Below are positions 56,743 to 64,000 of a DNA stretch of 64,000 nucleotides, piece by piece. Made by a program: the position numbers and the translations under genes. Origin of the DNA: Petrotoga sp. 9PWA.NaAc.5.4 (GTDB taxonomy: Bacteria; Thermotogota; Thermotogae; Petrotogales; Petrotogaceae). How positions within the stretch are numbered: position 1 is the first letter of the stretch; every line of letters starts with the position of its first letter. Location of the stretch: the NCBI RefSeq assembly GCF_002895485.1, contig NZ_AZRK01000044.1:62001-126000 (forward strand). The letters run 5' to 3'. The notes under the pieces were generated by a model. It did not search any database. It was not told the origin of the DNA and saw nothing but the letters and a program-made list of their open reading frames with translations.

Positions 56743-57397
56743 TTCAGTTTCAATGGATTATATATATAAAAGTACTTATGAAGCAACTAAGAATAGAGAA
56801 ATAAAAAAAGAATTAGATAAAGAGGCTTTTTTAGAGTTGTTGGTCACACAGTTGAAGAATCAAGATCCTACAGAACCACTTAATAACAAAGATTTAATTG
56901 CCCAACTTTCACAGTTATCATCAACAGAACAAATAATGAATATGAGTAATGCGGTACAAGAAATGGTTAACTCTCAATTATCCCTTGGAAAACTTCAAGG
57001 TGCAAGTTTACTTGGAAAGACAGTGGCTGTAAACGATAACACACTTGTTATTGAAAATGGTGTCTCAGATTCTATCACTTATGGTTTAAATACTTCTTCA
57101 CAGGTAATGATAGAAATATACGATGTAAGGGGCAAGCTAGTGTATTCTCAAGATTTAGGTATAAAAAATGCGGGATTGAATTCGTTTGTATGGAACGCCA
57201 AGAACAACGATGGAACTTCGTTGCCTGATGGAGAGTACATATATGGTGTTTATATAGTAGAGAATGGGCAAAAAATTTTAACTTCGGGAATTAAAACGGG
57301 AATAGTCGAAGCGATTAAGTTTTTAAACAACGAACTGTATCTCTTGGTAAATGGAGAAATTTATCCATTTTCAGCTATCAATGAAATTAGTGTATGA
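56735..57397 (+). CDS. flgD: flagellar hook capping protein
   Basis: 220 residues. The N-terminal export and assembly region reads DKEAFLELLVTQLKNQDPTEPLNNKD (landmark near 28-53). A FlgD-type Ig-like domain follows (NTSSQVMIEIYDVRGKLV near 112, GEYIYGVY near 167). It caps the growing hook. AGAGGTG precedes ATG 56735 inside fliK. Confidence 0.95.
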   Translation: MLNSVSMDYIYKSTYEATKNREIKKELDKEAFLELLVTQLKNQDPTEPLNNKDLIAQLSQLSSTEQIMNMSNAVQEMVNSQLSLGKLQGASLLGKTVAVNDNTLVIENGVSDSITYGLNTSSQVMIEIYDVRGKLVYSQDLGIKNAGLNSFVWNAKNNDGTSLPDGEYIYGVYIVENGQKILTSGIKTGIVEAIKFLNNELYLLVNGEIYPFSAINEISV

Positions 57398-57471
57398 TTG
57401 TATAAATAAAAATTTTTTAGTGTACTAATAAACAAGCGTTTCAAAATTTCTGAATAAGTAATTAGAAAATA

Positions 57472-57600
57472 TAGGTACTTTAGAAATGATAATCTTCAGA
57501 AAGTAAGGTTTTGAATTTAAAATTGGTCTATGACGGAGACCTCCCCTATTTTGGTACAAGTACCGAAGAGCTAAAGAAATAAACAATTGGTCGAAATTAG
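57472..57600 (+). repeat. dispersed 5'-UTR repeat, 3'-truncated, first of three before flgE
   Basis: 5' half only. The palindrome is TTGGTAC-AA-GTACCGAA, and the G-rich hairpin is replaced by GGTCT-ATGACGG-AGACC, which still pairs. The 5' segment matches the third copy of this cluster almost base for base. A stray 3' end (CAAAATTTCTGAATAAG) lies just upstream at 57442. Confidence 0.85.
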
Positions 57601-57718
57601 ATAAAAACTTTAAAATGGAGAATTTTTTAAAAATAATATTTTGATTTTAAAAGCGGGTCCAGGGCGGAGCCCTTCTTGCCTTTTTCGGTACAAGTACCGA
57701 AAAGTTAAAAAATTAAGA
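57601..57718 (+). repeat. dispersed 5'-UTR repeat, 3'-truncated, second of three before flgE
   Basis: 5' half only. The palindrome TTTTCGGTAC-AA-GTACCGAAAA (57682-57703) is perfect over 10 bp, and the G-rich hairpin is AGGGC-GGA-GCCCT. Confidence 0.85.
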
Positions 57719-57924
57719 TAGGTACCTTAGAAAAGATAATCTTCGGAAAGTAAGGTTTTGGATTTAAAATGGGTCTATGACGGAGACCTCCCCTTCTTTT
57801 TTTGCTACACGTAGCGAAAAGGTTAAAGAAATTAGGAATTAATGAGGATTAGAAGTCGGGAGATATTTTTGAATGAATTTAAGACTAAAATATTTACAAA
57901 ACCTAAGTTTCAAAATTTCTAAAG
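57719..57924 (+). repeat. dispersed 5'-UTR repeat, full-length, third of three before flgE
   Basis: The palindrome is TTTGCTAC-AC-GTAGCGAA, and the G-rich hairpin is GGTCT-ATGACGG-AGACC, as in the first copy. The 3' end is 33 nt before ATG 57958. Confidence 0.9.
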
Positions 57925-57957
57925 TGAATCTAGAAAATAAGATAGGAGGAATATAAA

Positions 57958-60069
57958 ATGCTGAGGTCAATGTATTCCGGTATAACAGGATTAAGAAACT
58001 TTCAAGATCAACTCGATGTTGTAGCCAACAACATTGCCAATGTAAATACAATAGGCTTCAAAGGTTCAAGGGTTACTTTCCAAACTACTTTGTTTCAAAC
58101 TCTCAACGCTGGAAATGCTCCTCAAAACATGTTGGGAGGAACGAATCCTATGCAAATTGGTTTAGGTTCAAGAATAGCTTCTATCGATCAAATCATGACT
58201 CAAGGGTCTCCTATGTCTACTGGTAAAGCTACAGATATGATGATACAAGGAGAAGGATTCTTTATCCTTTCGGATGGCGTTGGTCAATATTATACAAGAG
58301 CTGGCAATTTCACACGAGATTACAATGGTTTTTTTGTGGATCCTGCATCAGGAATGAAATTACAAGGTTGGACAGCGCGATTAACTCAAGACGGACAAAG
58401 AGTTGTAGATACGAACGATCCTATAGGAGATATACAAATATCAGCAGGACAAGTATTACCTGCAAAACAAACATCTTTTGTAAGACTTGCACACAATCTA
58501 AACGCAGCTGCAGGTCTTCAGGATACAACAATAGTAGTAAAAAGTGCTTTAGGTGAGAATGTACCTGTAAGATTTAGTTTCAAAAGAGACTTAACTAATT
58601 TAAATCAAAATGCCTACATATGGGAAGCTAAGATTTTAGGATCTGATTTTAACTTTTCTGTTTTTGATTCAACTTTGGGGTCTCTTACTTCTTCAAATAC
58701 AATGAATGGAAGAGTTGTGTTAGATGATAATGGAAATGTAATCAGTTGGGTAAATTATGATGCAACAGATCAGGCTTTATCTGATACAAAAATATCGATT
58801 TTTGATGTGAATGGAAATGTGGTAGGTGCCAATGGCGAGACTGTTACTGTTACAACTAATGCAGGTAATGTCACACTTACAGGGAGTATAAGAGTGACAA
58901 ATAACATAACCGGTGAGCAAGTGGCGTATGATCCAGAAAATATTGAAATTGTTTTTGATGGTAATGGTCAAGTTACATTTAGCTTAACTGGTTCAGATGG
59001 GACTCCACTAAGTTTTGATGAGACTTTTGATAATACTGTAGGGGGCTTTAACAATCTGTTATCTTCAGGTATCACAGATGGTGATTACACCTTAACCGGT
59101 CTAAGATTAATTGGTGGTGATTCAGGCGATACAATCAATACTGGTACTTACAATGACTTAAAATCTATTAGAGAAGTCATTCAACCACCATCTGGAGGTT
59201 CGCTAAGGCTTACTGATTTGAATAATCCAACAAACTTTGCTCAAGCAGAATATATTAATCCTAAAGTTTCGACCTCTACGATTGTGTACGATTCTTTAGG
59301 AAATGCGTATAATATTTATTTGAAATTTACAAAGATCGATGCTAATACATGGCATTGGAAAGCTGAGTTAGCAGATGGTACTCCTGTTTATAAAACCACA
59401 GTAGAAGGTCAAATGCTTAATGATCCAGCTGAAGGTGTTATCGCATTTGATGCAAACGGAAATATTGCCGCTACTCAGTGGAGAATAGATTCCACAACTG
59501 GAAATATAGACCAAACGGTTGGAGATGGGAACGACGGATCTGCAGGTTTTTGGTTTGATCCGGCACAAGCTGGAGCGGCTTTAAACCCGGCTGTAAATCC
59601 CGCTTCAGCTGCAGCAGCAGGACCTGTTTTGGTATCTATAAATTTTCAAGAAGTATCTCAATTTGCAGCTCCAAATTCAATAGCAGTTACTGAACAAAAT
59701 GGAAATGCCCAAGGGACACTTGAATCTTTTGCAATAAATACTAATGGCCAAATTATAGGAACTTTTACCAACGGTTTAACTTCAATATTAGGACAAGTTG
59801 CTTTGGCAACTTTCAACAATCCCGAAGGTTTATTAGCTGTTGGAAATTCTATGTATGCTATGAGTTCAAATAGTGGACTACCCCAAATAGGAGTTTCAGG
59901 AGTAGGTGGAAGAGGCACTATAAATCCTGGTGCTCTTGAAATGTCTAATGTTGATCTCGCCGAAGAATTTACAAATATGATAATAGCTCAAAGAGGGTTT
60001 CAAGCTAATTCAAGGAGTATAACAACAGCCGATCAAATTTTGAACGAGCTTGTTAATATAAAGAGATAA
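57958..60069 (+). CDS. flgE: flagellar hook protein
   Basis: 703 residues, long for FlgE (about 400 in E. coli); the extra length lies in central Gly/Asn/Thr-rich domains. The N-terminal rod-type motif MLRSMYSGITGLRNFQDQLDVVANNIANVNT (landmark 1-31) and the C-terminal SNVDLAEEFTNMIIAQRGFQANSRSITTADQ region are diagnostic. It builds the hook. TAGGAGGA precedes ATG 57958. The gap to flgD holds three repeat copies, the longest break within this operon. Confidence 0.95.
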   Translation: MLRSMYSGITGLRNFQDQLDVVANNIANVNTIGFKGSRVTFQTTLFQTLNAGNAPQNMLGGTNPMQIGLGSRIASIDQIMTQGSPMSTGKATDMMIQGEGFFILSDGVGQYYTRAGNFTRDYNGFFVDPASGMKLQGWTARLTQDGQRVVDTNDPIGDIQISAGQVLPAKQTSFVRLAHNLNAAAGLQDTTIVVKSALGENVPVRFSFKRDLTNLNQNAYIWEAKILGSDFNFSVFDSTLGSLTSSNTMNGRVVLDDNGNVISWVNYDATDQALSDTKISIFDVNGNVVGANGETVTVTTNAGNVTLTGSIRVTNNITGEQVAYDPENIEIVFDGNGQVTFSLTGSDGTPLSFDETFDNTVGGFNNLLSSGITDGDYTLTGLRLIGGDSGDTINTGTYNDLKSIREVIQPPSGGSLRLTDLNNPTNFAQAEYINPKVSTSTIVYDSLGNAYNIYLKFTKIDANTWHWKAELADGTPVYKTTVEGQMLNDPAEGVIAFDANGNIAATQWRIDSTTGNIDQTVGDGNDGSAGFWFDPAQAGAALNPAVNPASAAAAGPVLVSINFQEVSQFAAPNSIAVTEQNGNAQGTLESFAINTNGQIIGTFTNGLTSILGQVALATFNNPEGLLAVGNSMYAMSSNSGLPQIGVSGVGGRGTINPGALEMSNVDLAEEFTNMIIAQRGFQANSRSITTADQILNELVNIKR

Positions 60070-60194
60070 AATAACATTTTTACTATAAGTATCGAGGTGT
60101 GTGAAGGGAGTTTGTTGCTTGTAAGAATAGGATTAAAAACATAATTCTTAGAAGTTTTAAAATGAGTGATAAAACTAATAAATGAGGGGTTTTT

Positions 60195-60380
60195 ATGATA
60201 AAGTTAACCAAATTAAATGGCGATGAATTTTATATTAATTTTTATCAGATAGAAAAGGTTGAGTGTCATCCCGATACTACAATAACAATGATGAATGGCC
60301 ATGTATATGTGGTTAAAGAAAAAATTGAAGATGTTATTCAAAAGATGGTAGAATATAATAGGATGATATTCAAAACATAG
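60195..60380 (+). CDS. flbD: FlbD family flagellar protein
   Basis: 61 residues. MIKLTKLNGDEFYIN and VECHPDTTITMMNGH match the short FlbD family of fla operons (also called SwrD in Bacillus, which boosts motor power). It sits between flgE and motA as usual. GAGGGG precedes ATG 60195. The 125-bp gap before it shows nothing recognisable. Confidence 0.9.
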   Translation: MIKLTKLNGDEFYINFYQIEKVECHPDTTITMMNGHVYVVKEKIEDVIQKMVEYNRMIFKT

Positions 60381-60449
60381 AAATAATAATAAAATTATGG
60401 GCTAAACCCATTTTTTTGAAGCAATAAAGTAGATAGAGGTGGGATAGCT

Positions 60450-61229
60450 GTGGATATTTCTACATTAGTAGGGTTAGCGTTAGCTATTGTTGCAATAGTT
60501 TTTGGAGTGGGTAGTGAGTTTATAACTATAATAGATATTCCATCGTTTTTTATTACTGTTTTAGGTTCCATAGGAGCTACTTTTATCGCGCATCCAAGTT
60601 CTAAATCTTTTAAGATTTTTAATATTATAATGGAAGCGATTAGAAATCCTAAAATTGATAATATTGAAACTCTTAGAACGTTATATTCATTTTCTGAAAA
60701 GGCAAGAAGAGAAGGAATGATTTCTTTGGAAGAAGATTTGCCTTCAATACAAAGTGATTTTTTAAGAGATGGTTTAAGAGCGGCTGTAGATGGAACGGAT
60801 CCAGAAGAAATTAAAAAGATCCTTGAGATAAAGATGGATATGTACGATGAAGAACAAGAAGATAAAATATCTGTTCTGGATACATGGGGAGCGTATGCTC
60901 CGGCATTTGGTATGATTGGAACATTGATAGGATTGGTTTTGTTGTTAGACACATTAACAGATCCTTCTACAATTGGTCCAAAGATGTCGATAGCATTGAT
61001 AACAACGTTGTATGGATCTTTGATAGCAAATATTATAGCTTTACCGCCTGCTGAAAAATTGAGAAAAAGAGCCGGTAAAAATATAAACCAGATGAGAATG
61101 ATATTAGAAGGAATTTTATCGATTGTTCAGGGAGAAAATCCACATTTAATGGAGGAGAAATTGAAAGCCTTTTTAAGTGAAGAAGAAAGGAAACAATATG
61201 AATCAAGTAAAGGAGAAAATGCTTTTTAA
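60450..61229 (+). CDS. motA: flagellar motor stator protein MotA
   Basis: 259 residues with four membrane helices. Conserved features are DIPSFFITVLGSIGA near 31-45, YAPAFGMIGTLIGLVLLL near 149-166 (with the pore proline region) and MSIALITTLYGSLIANII near 180-197. With MotB it forms the ion channel that drives rotation. GTG 60450 follows AGAGGTGGG. Confidence 0.95.
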   Translation: MDISTLVGLALAIVAIVFGVGSEFITIIDIPSFFITVLGSIGATFIAHPSSKSFKIFNIIMEAIRNPKIDNIETLRTLYSFSEKARREGMISLEEDLPSIQSDFLRDGLRAAVDGTDPEEIKKILEIKMDMYDEEQEDKISVLDTWGAYAPAFGMIGTLIGLVLLLDTLTDPSTIGPKMSIALITTLYGSLIANIIALPPAEKLRKRAGKNINQMRMILEGILSIVQGENPHLMEEKLKAFLSEEERKQYESSKGENAF

Positions 61230-61233
61230 TGAA

Positions 61234-61246
61234 GGGGGTGAACCCC
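61234..61246 (+). promoter_or_regulatory. hairpin that covers the motB ribosome-binding site
   Basis: GGGG-TGAA-CCCC forms a 4-bp GC stem with a tetraloop directly before ATG 61248, and its left arm is the Shine-Dalgarno (GAAGGGGG). Ribosomes finishing motA (stop at 61227-61229) would melt it, so it may force MotB translation to follow MotA. Confidence 0.45.
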
Positions 61247-61247
61247 A

Positions 61248-62120
61248 ATGCCTAAAAAGAAGAAAACTGAGCATCTTCCAGCAAAATGGTTGACTACTTT
61301 TAGCGACATGACCACGTTACTTTTAACGATGTTTATAGCATTATTTTCTATGGCTACGATTTCACCTGGTAAATTTCAACAAGCAGTCTTAAGTTTGCAA
61401 AGTGCTTTTCAAGGGCAACCCATAGGAATTTTGGTGGGTGGAAAGAGCATTTCAGAAGAACCTTTGATCACTTCAAATCCTGGAATTAGACAGGAATTGT
61501 TAAAAATTGTTGAAGATGAAAGGTATAAAGGAAAAATAACTATTGAGGAAACCGATAAAGGGACGATAATATCTATGAAAGATATTGCCTTTTTCAGGTC
61601 AGGGAGTGCAGAATTAACGGCAGAAGCTAAAGAATTGTTGTATAAAATTGGAACCATTATTATTGAACATACTTCAAATGCGATAGAAATTTATGGATTT
61701 ACAGATGATGTCCCAGTTCTTCCCACAAGTGTTTACCCTTCTAATTGGCATTTAAGTGCTGCAAGGGCGGCAAGTGTAGTGAATTTTTTTACGGTAGAAT
61801 TAAAAAATAGAAGAATGATAGAAAGAATGGGTGAGATTAATCAAGGACTTTTCAATATTGATTTTTTCTACAATCCACAGAGATTTTATCCTATAGGATT
61901 AGGAGAAACTGGAATAAGGAAAGAGATAGACAGCTTAAGAGCAGAAATTGACTCTAAAAAGTCTTTAATTTCTCGTCAATTTCAAAATGGAGAAATATCG
62001 GCTGCTGAGTTTCAACAAATTCAACAAGAACTTGAAAATGAATTTCAAAGGAAGCTTCAAGAATTAAGAAATCAATATCGTAGAATAGATATTCTTATTT
62101 TAAGGCAAAGGGTCCGTTAA
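61248..62120 (+). CDS. motB: flagellar motor stator protein MotB
   Basis: 290 residues. One membrane helix (about 15-38) carries the ion-binding Asp in FSDMTTLLLTMFIALFS (D near residue 20). A plug segment and an OmpA-type peptidoglycan-binding domain (IEIYGFTDDVP near 144, HLSAARAASV near 165) follow. The C-terminal 60 residues form a charged helix, absent from E. coli MotB. Confidence 0.93.
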   Translation: MPKKKKTEHLPAKWLTTFSDMTTLLLTMFIALFSMATISPGKFQQAVLSLQSAFQGQPIGILVGGKSISEEPLITSNPGIRQELLKIVEDERYKGKITIEETDKGTIISMKDIAFFRSGSAELTAEAKELLYKIGTIIIEHTSNAIEIYGFTDDVPVLPTSVYPSNWHLSAARAASVVNFFTVELKNRRMIERMGEINQGLFNIDFFYNPQRFYPIGLGETGIRKEIDSLRAEIDSKKSLISRQFQNGEISAAEFQQIQQELENEFQRKLQELRNQYRRIDILILRQRVR

Positions 62121-62141
62121 AAGTGATGTTTTTAAAACCTA

Positions 62142-62216
62142 TAGATACTTTAGAAATGATGATTTTTAAAAATAGACTTTTTAATTTATAAAATGTGAAG
62201 TTTAGAATTTCTGAAG
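62142..62216 (+). repeat. dispersed 5'-UTR repeat, short form before fliL
   Basis: 75 bp: TAGATACTTTAGAAATGATG at the 5' end and ATTTCTGAAG at the 3' end, without the central hairpins. The tail AGTATTAAAACC follows. The 3' end is 33 nt before TTG 62250, which supports that start. Confidence 0.7.
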
Positions 62217-62249
62217 GCAGTATTAAAACCTATGGTGGGGGGAAATACT

Positions 62250-62777
62250 TTGAATAATGAAGAAAATGAAATTTTAGAAGAAAAGAATAAAAAAAAGAGT
62301 TCTAATTTTATTACTACTTTGATATTGGTAATAGTAGTAGCTTTAGGTGTTTCAGCAATAACTTCTTTTTTTATAGTTCGTCTATTAACTTCAAACCTTG
62401 GTCAAACAGGAAGAGCTTCCTCTCAAGTCAAATCAGATATGCCAATAAGGGTAACTTTAATTATGGAAGGTTCACGTTATCCAATGATGTTAAAAGGGGG
62501 ATACGATATAGCTATTATAGATTCTTTGCATCTTACTGTGGCAAGTAGTGATGCTCGAGATAAAATTAGCATCTATCGTATGGAAATATTGGAAGCTATT
62601 AGAATGATTTTTATGAATAAAACTCGGGCAGAAATATCTACTCCTCAAGGTTTAGAATTAACTAAAAGACAGATTAGGGATACAGTAAATGAAATTATTG
62701 GATATACTGGGGAACGTAGTAATTTAGGAGTAACAAATGTTGTTTTAATCGTGCTAACTATTACTGCTGCTCAATAG
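62250..62777 (+). CDS. fliL: flagellar basal-body protein FliL
   Basis: 175 residues. An acidic/basic N-terminus and one membrane helix (about 22-45) lead to a periplasmic FliL domain ending in RDTVNEIIGYTGERSNLGVTNVVLIVLTITAAQ-like sequence. It supports stator function. TTG 62250 is chosen: GGTGGGGGG lies 7-8 nt upstream, while the ATG at 62232 precedes that site and has none of its own. Confidence 0.85.
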   Translation: MNNEENEILEEKNKKKSSNFITTLILVIVVALGVSAITSFFIVRLLTSNLGQTGRASSQVKSDMPIRVTLIMEGSRYPMMLKGGYDIAIIDSLHLTVASSDARDKISIYRMEILEAIRMIFMNKTRAEISTPQGLELTKRQIRDTVNEIIGYTGERSNLGVTNVVLIVLTITAAQ

Positions 62778-62794
62778 TAAAAGAAGGTGAACGT

Positions 62795-63874
62795 ATGTCA
62801 AACGAAGAAATGCTTTCTCAAGAAGAGATAGATAATATATTAAAGTCGATGGCTTTAGGAGAGTCCGCTGAAGATATATTTAAAGAATACGAGACAGAAG
62901 AAAGAAGAATAAGAGAGTACGATTTTAGAAGGCCAATGAAATTTTCAAGAGAGCAGCTTCGAACACTGCAATTAGTTCATGAAAATTTTGCAAGAGAGCT
63001 TTCAACATATTTGTCAGGAAGATGTAGAACTTTTGTTGACGTGAAATACGCAAGTGTAGATCAAATAACTTTCTCGGAATTTCAGAAATCTCTCAGTTCT
63101 CCAACATTTATGGCCGTTTTTTCTGCAGACGTTTTTTCTGGAAGCTCTATTTTTCAAATGGGATTAGATATTGGATATGTAATCATAGATAGGTTATTGG
63201 GCGGGACCGGAAGTGTATTAGAAGAGTTAAGAACTCCAACTGAGTTAGAAATGAATATTTTGAGAAAAGAAACTGCGGTAATATTAAGGACTCTTTCAAG
63301 GTCATGGATGAACATAGAGGAATTTGAAGCAACATTAGAAAATTTAGAAACTAATCCACAATTTGTTCAAGTCGCTTCGTCAAATGAGATGACAATTCTT
63401 ATTACTTTATCAGTTACAATAAAAGATGTTCAAGGATTTGTAAATTTATGTTTTCCTTCTTCAACTTTGGAACCATTGACAGATAAATTGTCAACTCGTA
63501 TGTGGACAAAAGTTTATAAACGTCAAGAAATAACAAGAGAAAATTTAAAGCAAATTTTGTTATTGTCAAAATTAAAATTGACGGCCATTCTTGGAAGGAC
63601 CACATTAACTTTAAACGATATTTTGAATATGGAAGTCGGAGATGTGATACGTACCGATTCTTTTTTTAACGAACCGATTGATATAGAAATCCAAGGAGAA
63701 AAGGTTTTTAAAGCTCAAATAGGTAAAATTAAAGGATTCTATAGTGTAAAAATATTAAAAAAGGATAAAGAATTATTAGAAAAAATTTTGGTTGAAGAAA
63801 GTATTAAAGATCAACTAAAAAAACAAGAAGATACGGAAAATGTAAAATCAAAGGAGTTGAAAGAAAATGCCTGA
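62795..63874 (+). CDS. fliM: flagellar motor switch protein FliM
   Basis: 359 residues. The N-terminal LSQEEIDNILKSM (about 7-19) is the CheY-P-binding peptide. YDFRRPMKFSREQLRTLQLVHENFARELS (landmark near 43) and the SPOA domain (about 265-335) follow. It links CheY signals to motor direction. AGAAGGTG precedes ATG 62795. It overlaps the next gene by 8 nt. Confidence 0.96.
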   Translation: MSNEEMLSQEEIDNILKSMALGESAEDIFKEYETEERRIREYDFRRPMKFSREQLRTLQLVHENFARELSTYLSGRCRTFVDVKYASVDQITFSEFQKSLSSPTFMAVFSADVFSGSSIFQMGLDIGYVIIDRLLGGTGSVLEELRTPTELEMNILRKETAVILRTLSRSWMNIEEFEATLENLETNPQFVQVASSNEMTILITLSVTIKDVQGFVNLCFPSSTLEPLTDKLSTRMWTKVYKRQEITRENLKQILLLSKLKLTAILGRTTLTLNDILNMEVGDVIRTDSFFNEPIDIEIQGEKVFKAQIGKIKGFYSVKILKKDKELLEKILVEESIKDQLKKQEDTENVKSKELKENA

Positions 63875-64000
63875 GCAAAATTCGGATAATTTCTTGAATC
63901 AAAGTGAATTGGATGCATTGTTAAAAGGAATGTCTACAAATACTAAAAATACTAATATTAATGAAAATATTGAAAATGTGGACGAGGATTTGGACTCTCT
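63867..64000 (+). CDS. fliY: flagellar motor switch protein FliY/FliN, 3' end missing
   Basis: 44 residues are visible before the window ends. FLNQSELDALLKGM is a FliM-like CheY-binding peptide, which points to FliY (FliN with an added N-terminal region) rather than plain FliN. AAAGGAG precedes ATG 63867, inside the end of fliM. Confidence 0.8.
   Translation, partial: MPEQNSDNFLNQSELDALLKGMSTNTKNTNINENIENVDEDLDS

Noticed and set aside
58368-58556. A 62-codon frame on the plus strand inside flgE
   Set aside because: It is an out-of-frame shadow of flgE with no ribosome site and an Arg/Ser/Thr-rich product.

Overview
The window is low in G+C and densely packed. It looks like chromosome of a Petrotoga-like member of the Thermotogota (Petrotogaceae). 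The basis is the family content: a gpgS-mggA pair for mannosylglucosylglycerate, which is known from Petrotoga, a Thermotoga-type RimO, a ferritin-like protein, long polycistronic operons, and a motile cell with a fla/mot operon. No phage, IS transposase, CRISPR array or rRNA was seen. One tRNA (Gly, CCC) is present.

Layout. 1-5611 (+): plsC end, DUF151 nuclease, ispA, a lipase-fold protein without its serine, and a TPR membrane protein. 5671-6850: tRNA-Gly with a good promoter, rsmD, and a candidate small RNA on the minus strand. 6851-18084 (-): phoA, an HExxH protein, lgt, recG, an O-antigen-ligase-like protein and pyrCKD. 18398-25794 (-): an ABC sugar or solute importer, mggA, gpgS and an RpiR regulator. 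26187-36493 (+): macro domain plus PaaK-like enzyme, polA, rimO, pgsA, thpR, recA, recX, rny. 36554-41894 (-): ferritin-like protein, an HExxH protein, a methyltransferase, and small conserved enzymes. 42203-47204 (+): an envelope pair (Ig-like protein plus STN/beta-barrel protein) and a two-component system. 47772-54097 (+): nifS-like, yicC, remA, gmk, rpoZ, serS, rsmE, mscS. 54213-64000 (+): flagellar operon from motE-like and fliK to fliM and the start of fliY.

The main unexplained signal is a dispersed intergenic repeat of about 200 bp, with shorter 50-85 bp versions, in about 20 copies. It has inverted ends (CTTTAGAAAT...ATTTCTAAAG) and two internal hairpins whose stems change sequence while keeping pairing. 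Every copy lies in the same direction as the gene downstream of it. At 13 loci its 3' end lies 25-35 nt before a start codon, just ahead of the Shine-Dalgarno. This looks like a mobile or once-mobile 5'-UTR cassette acting as structured RNA. All alignments here were made by eye.
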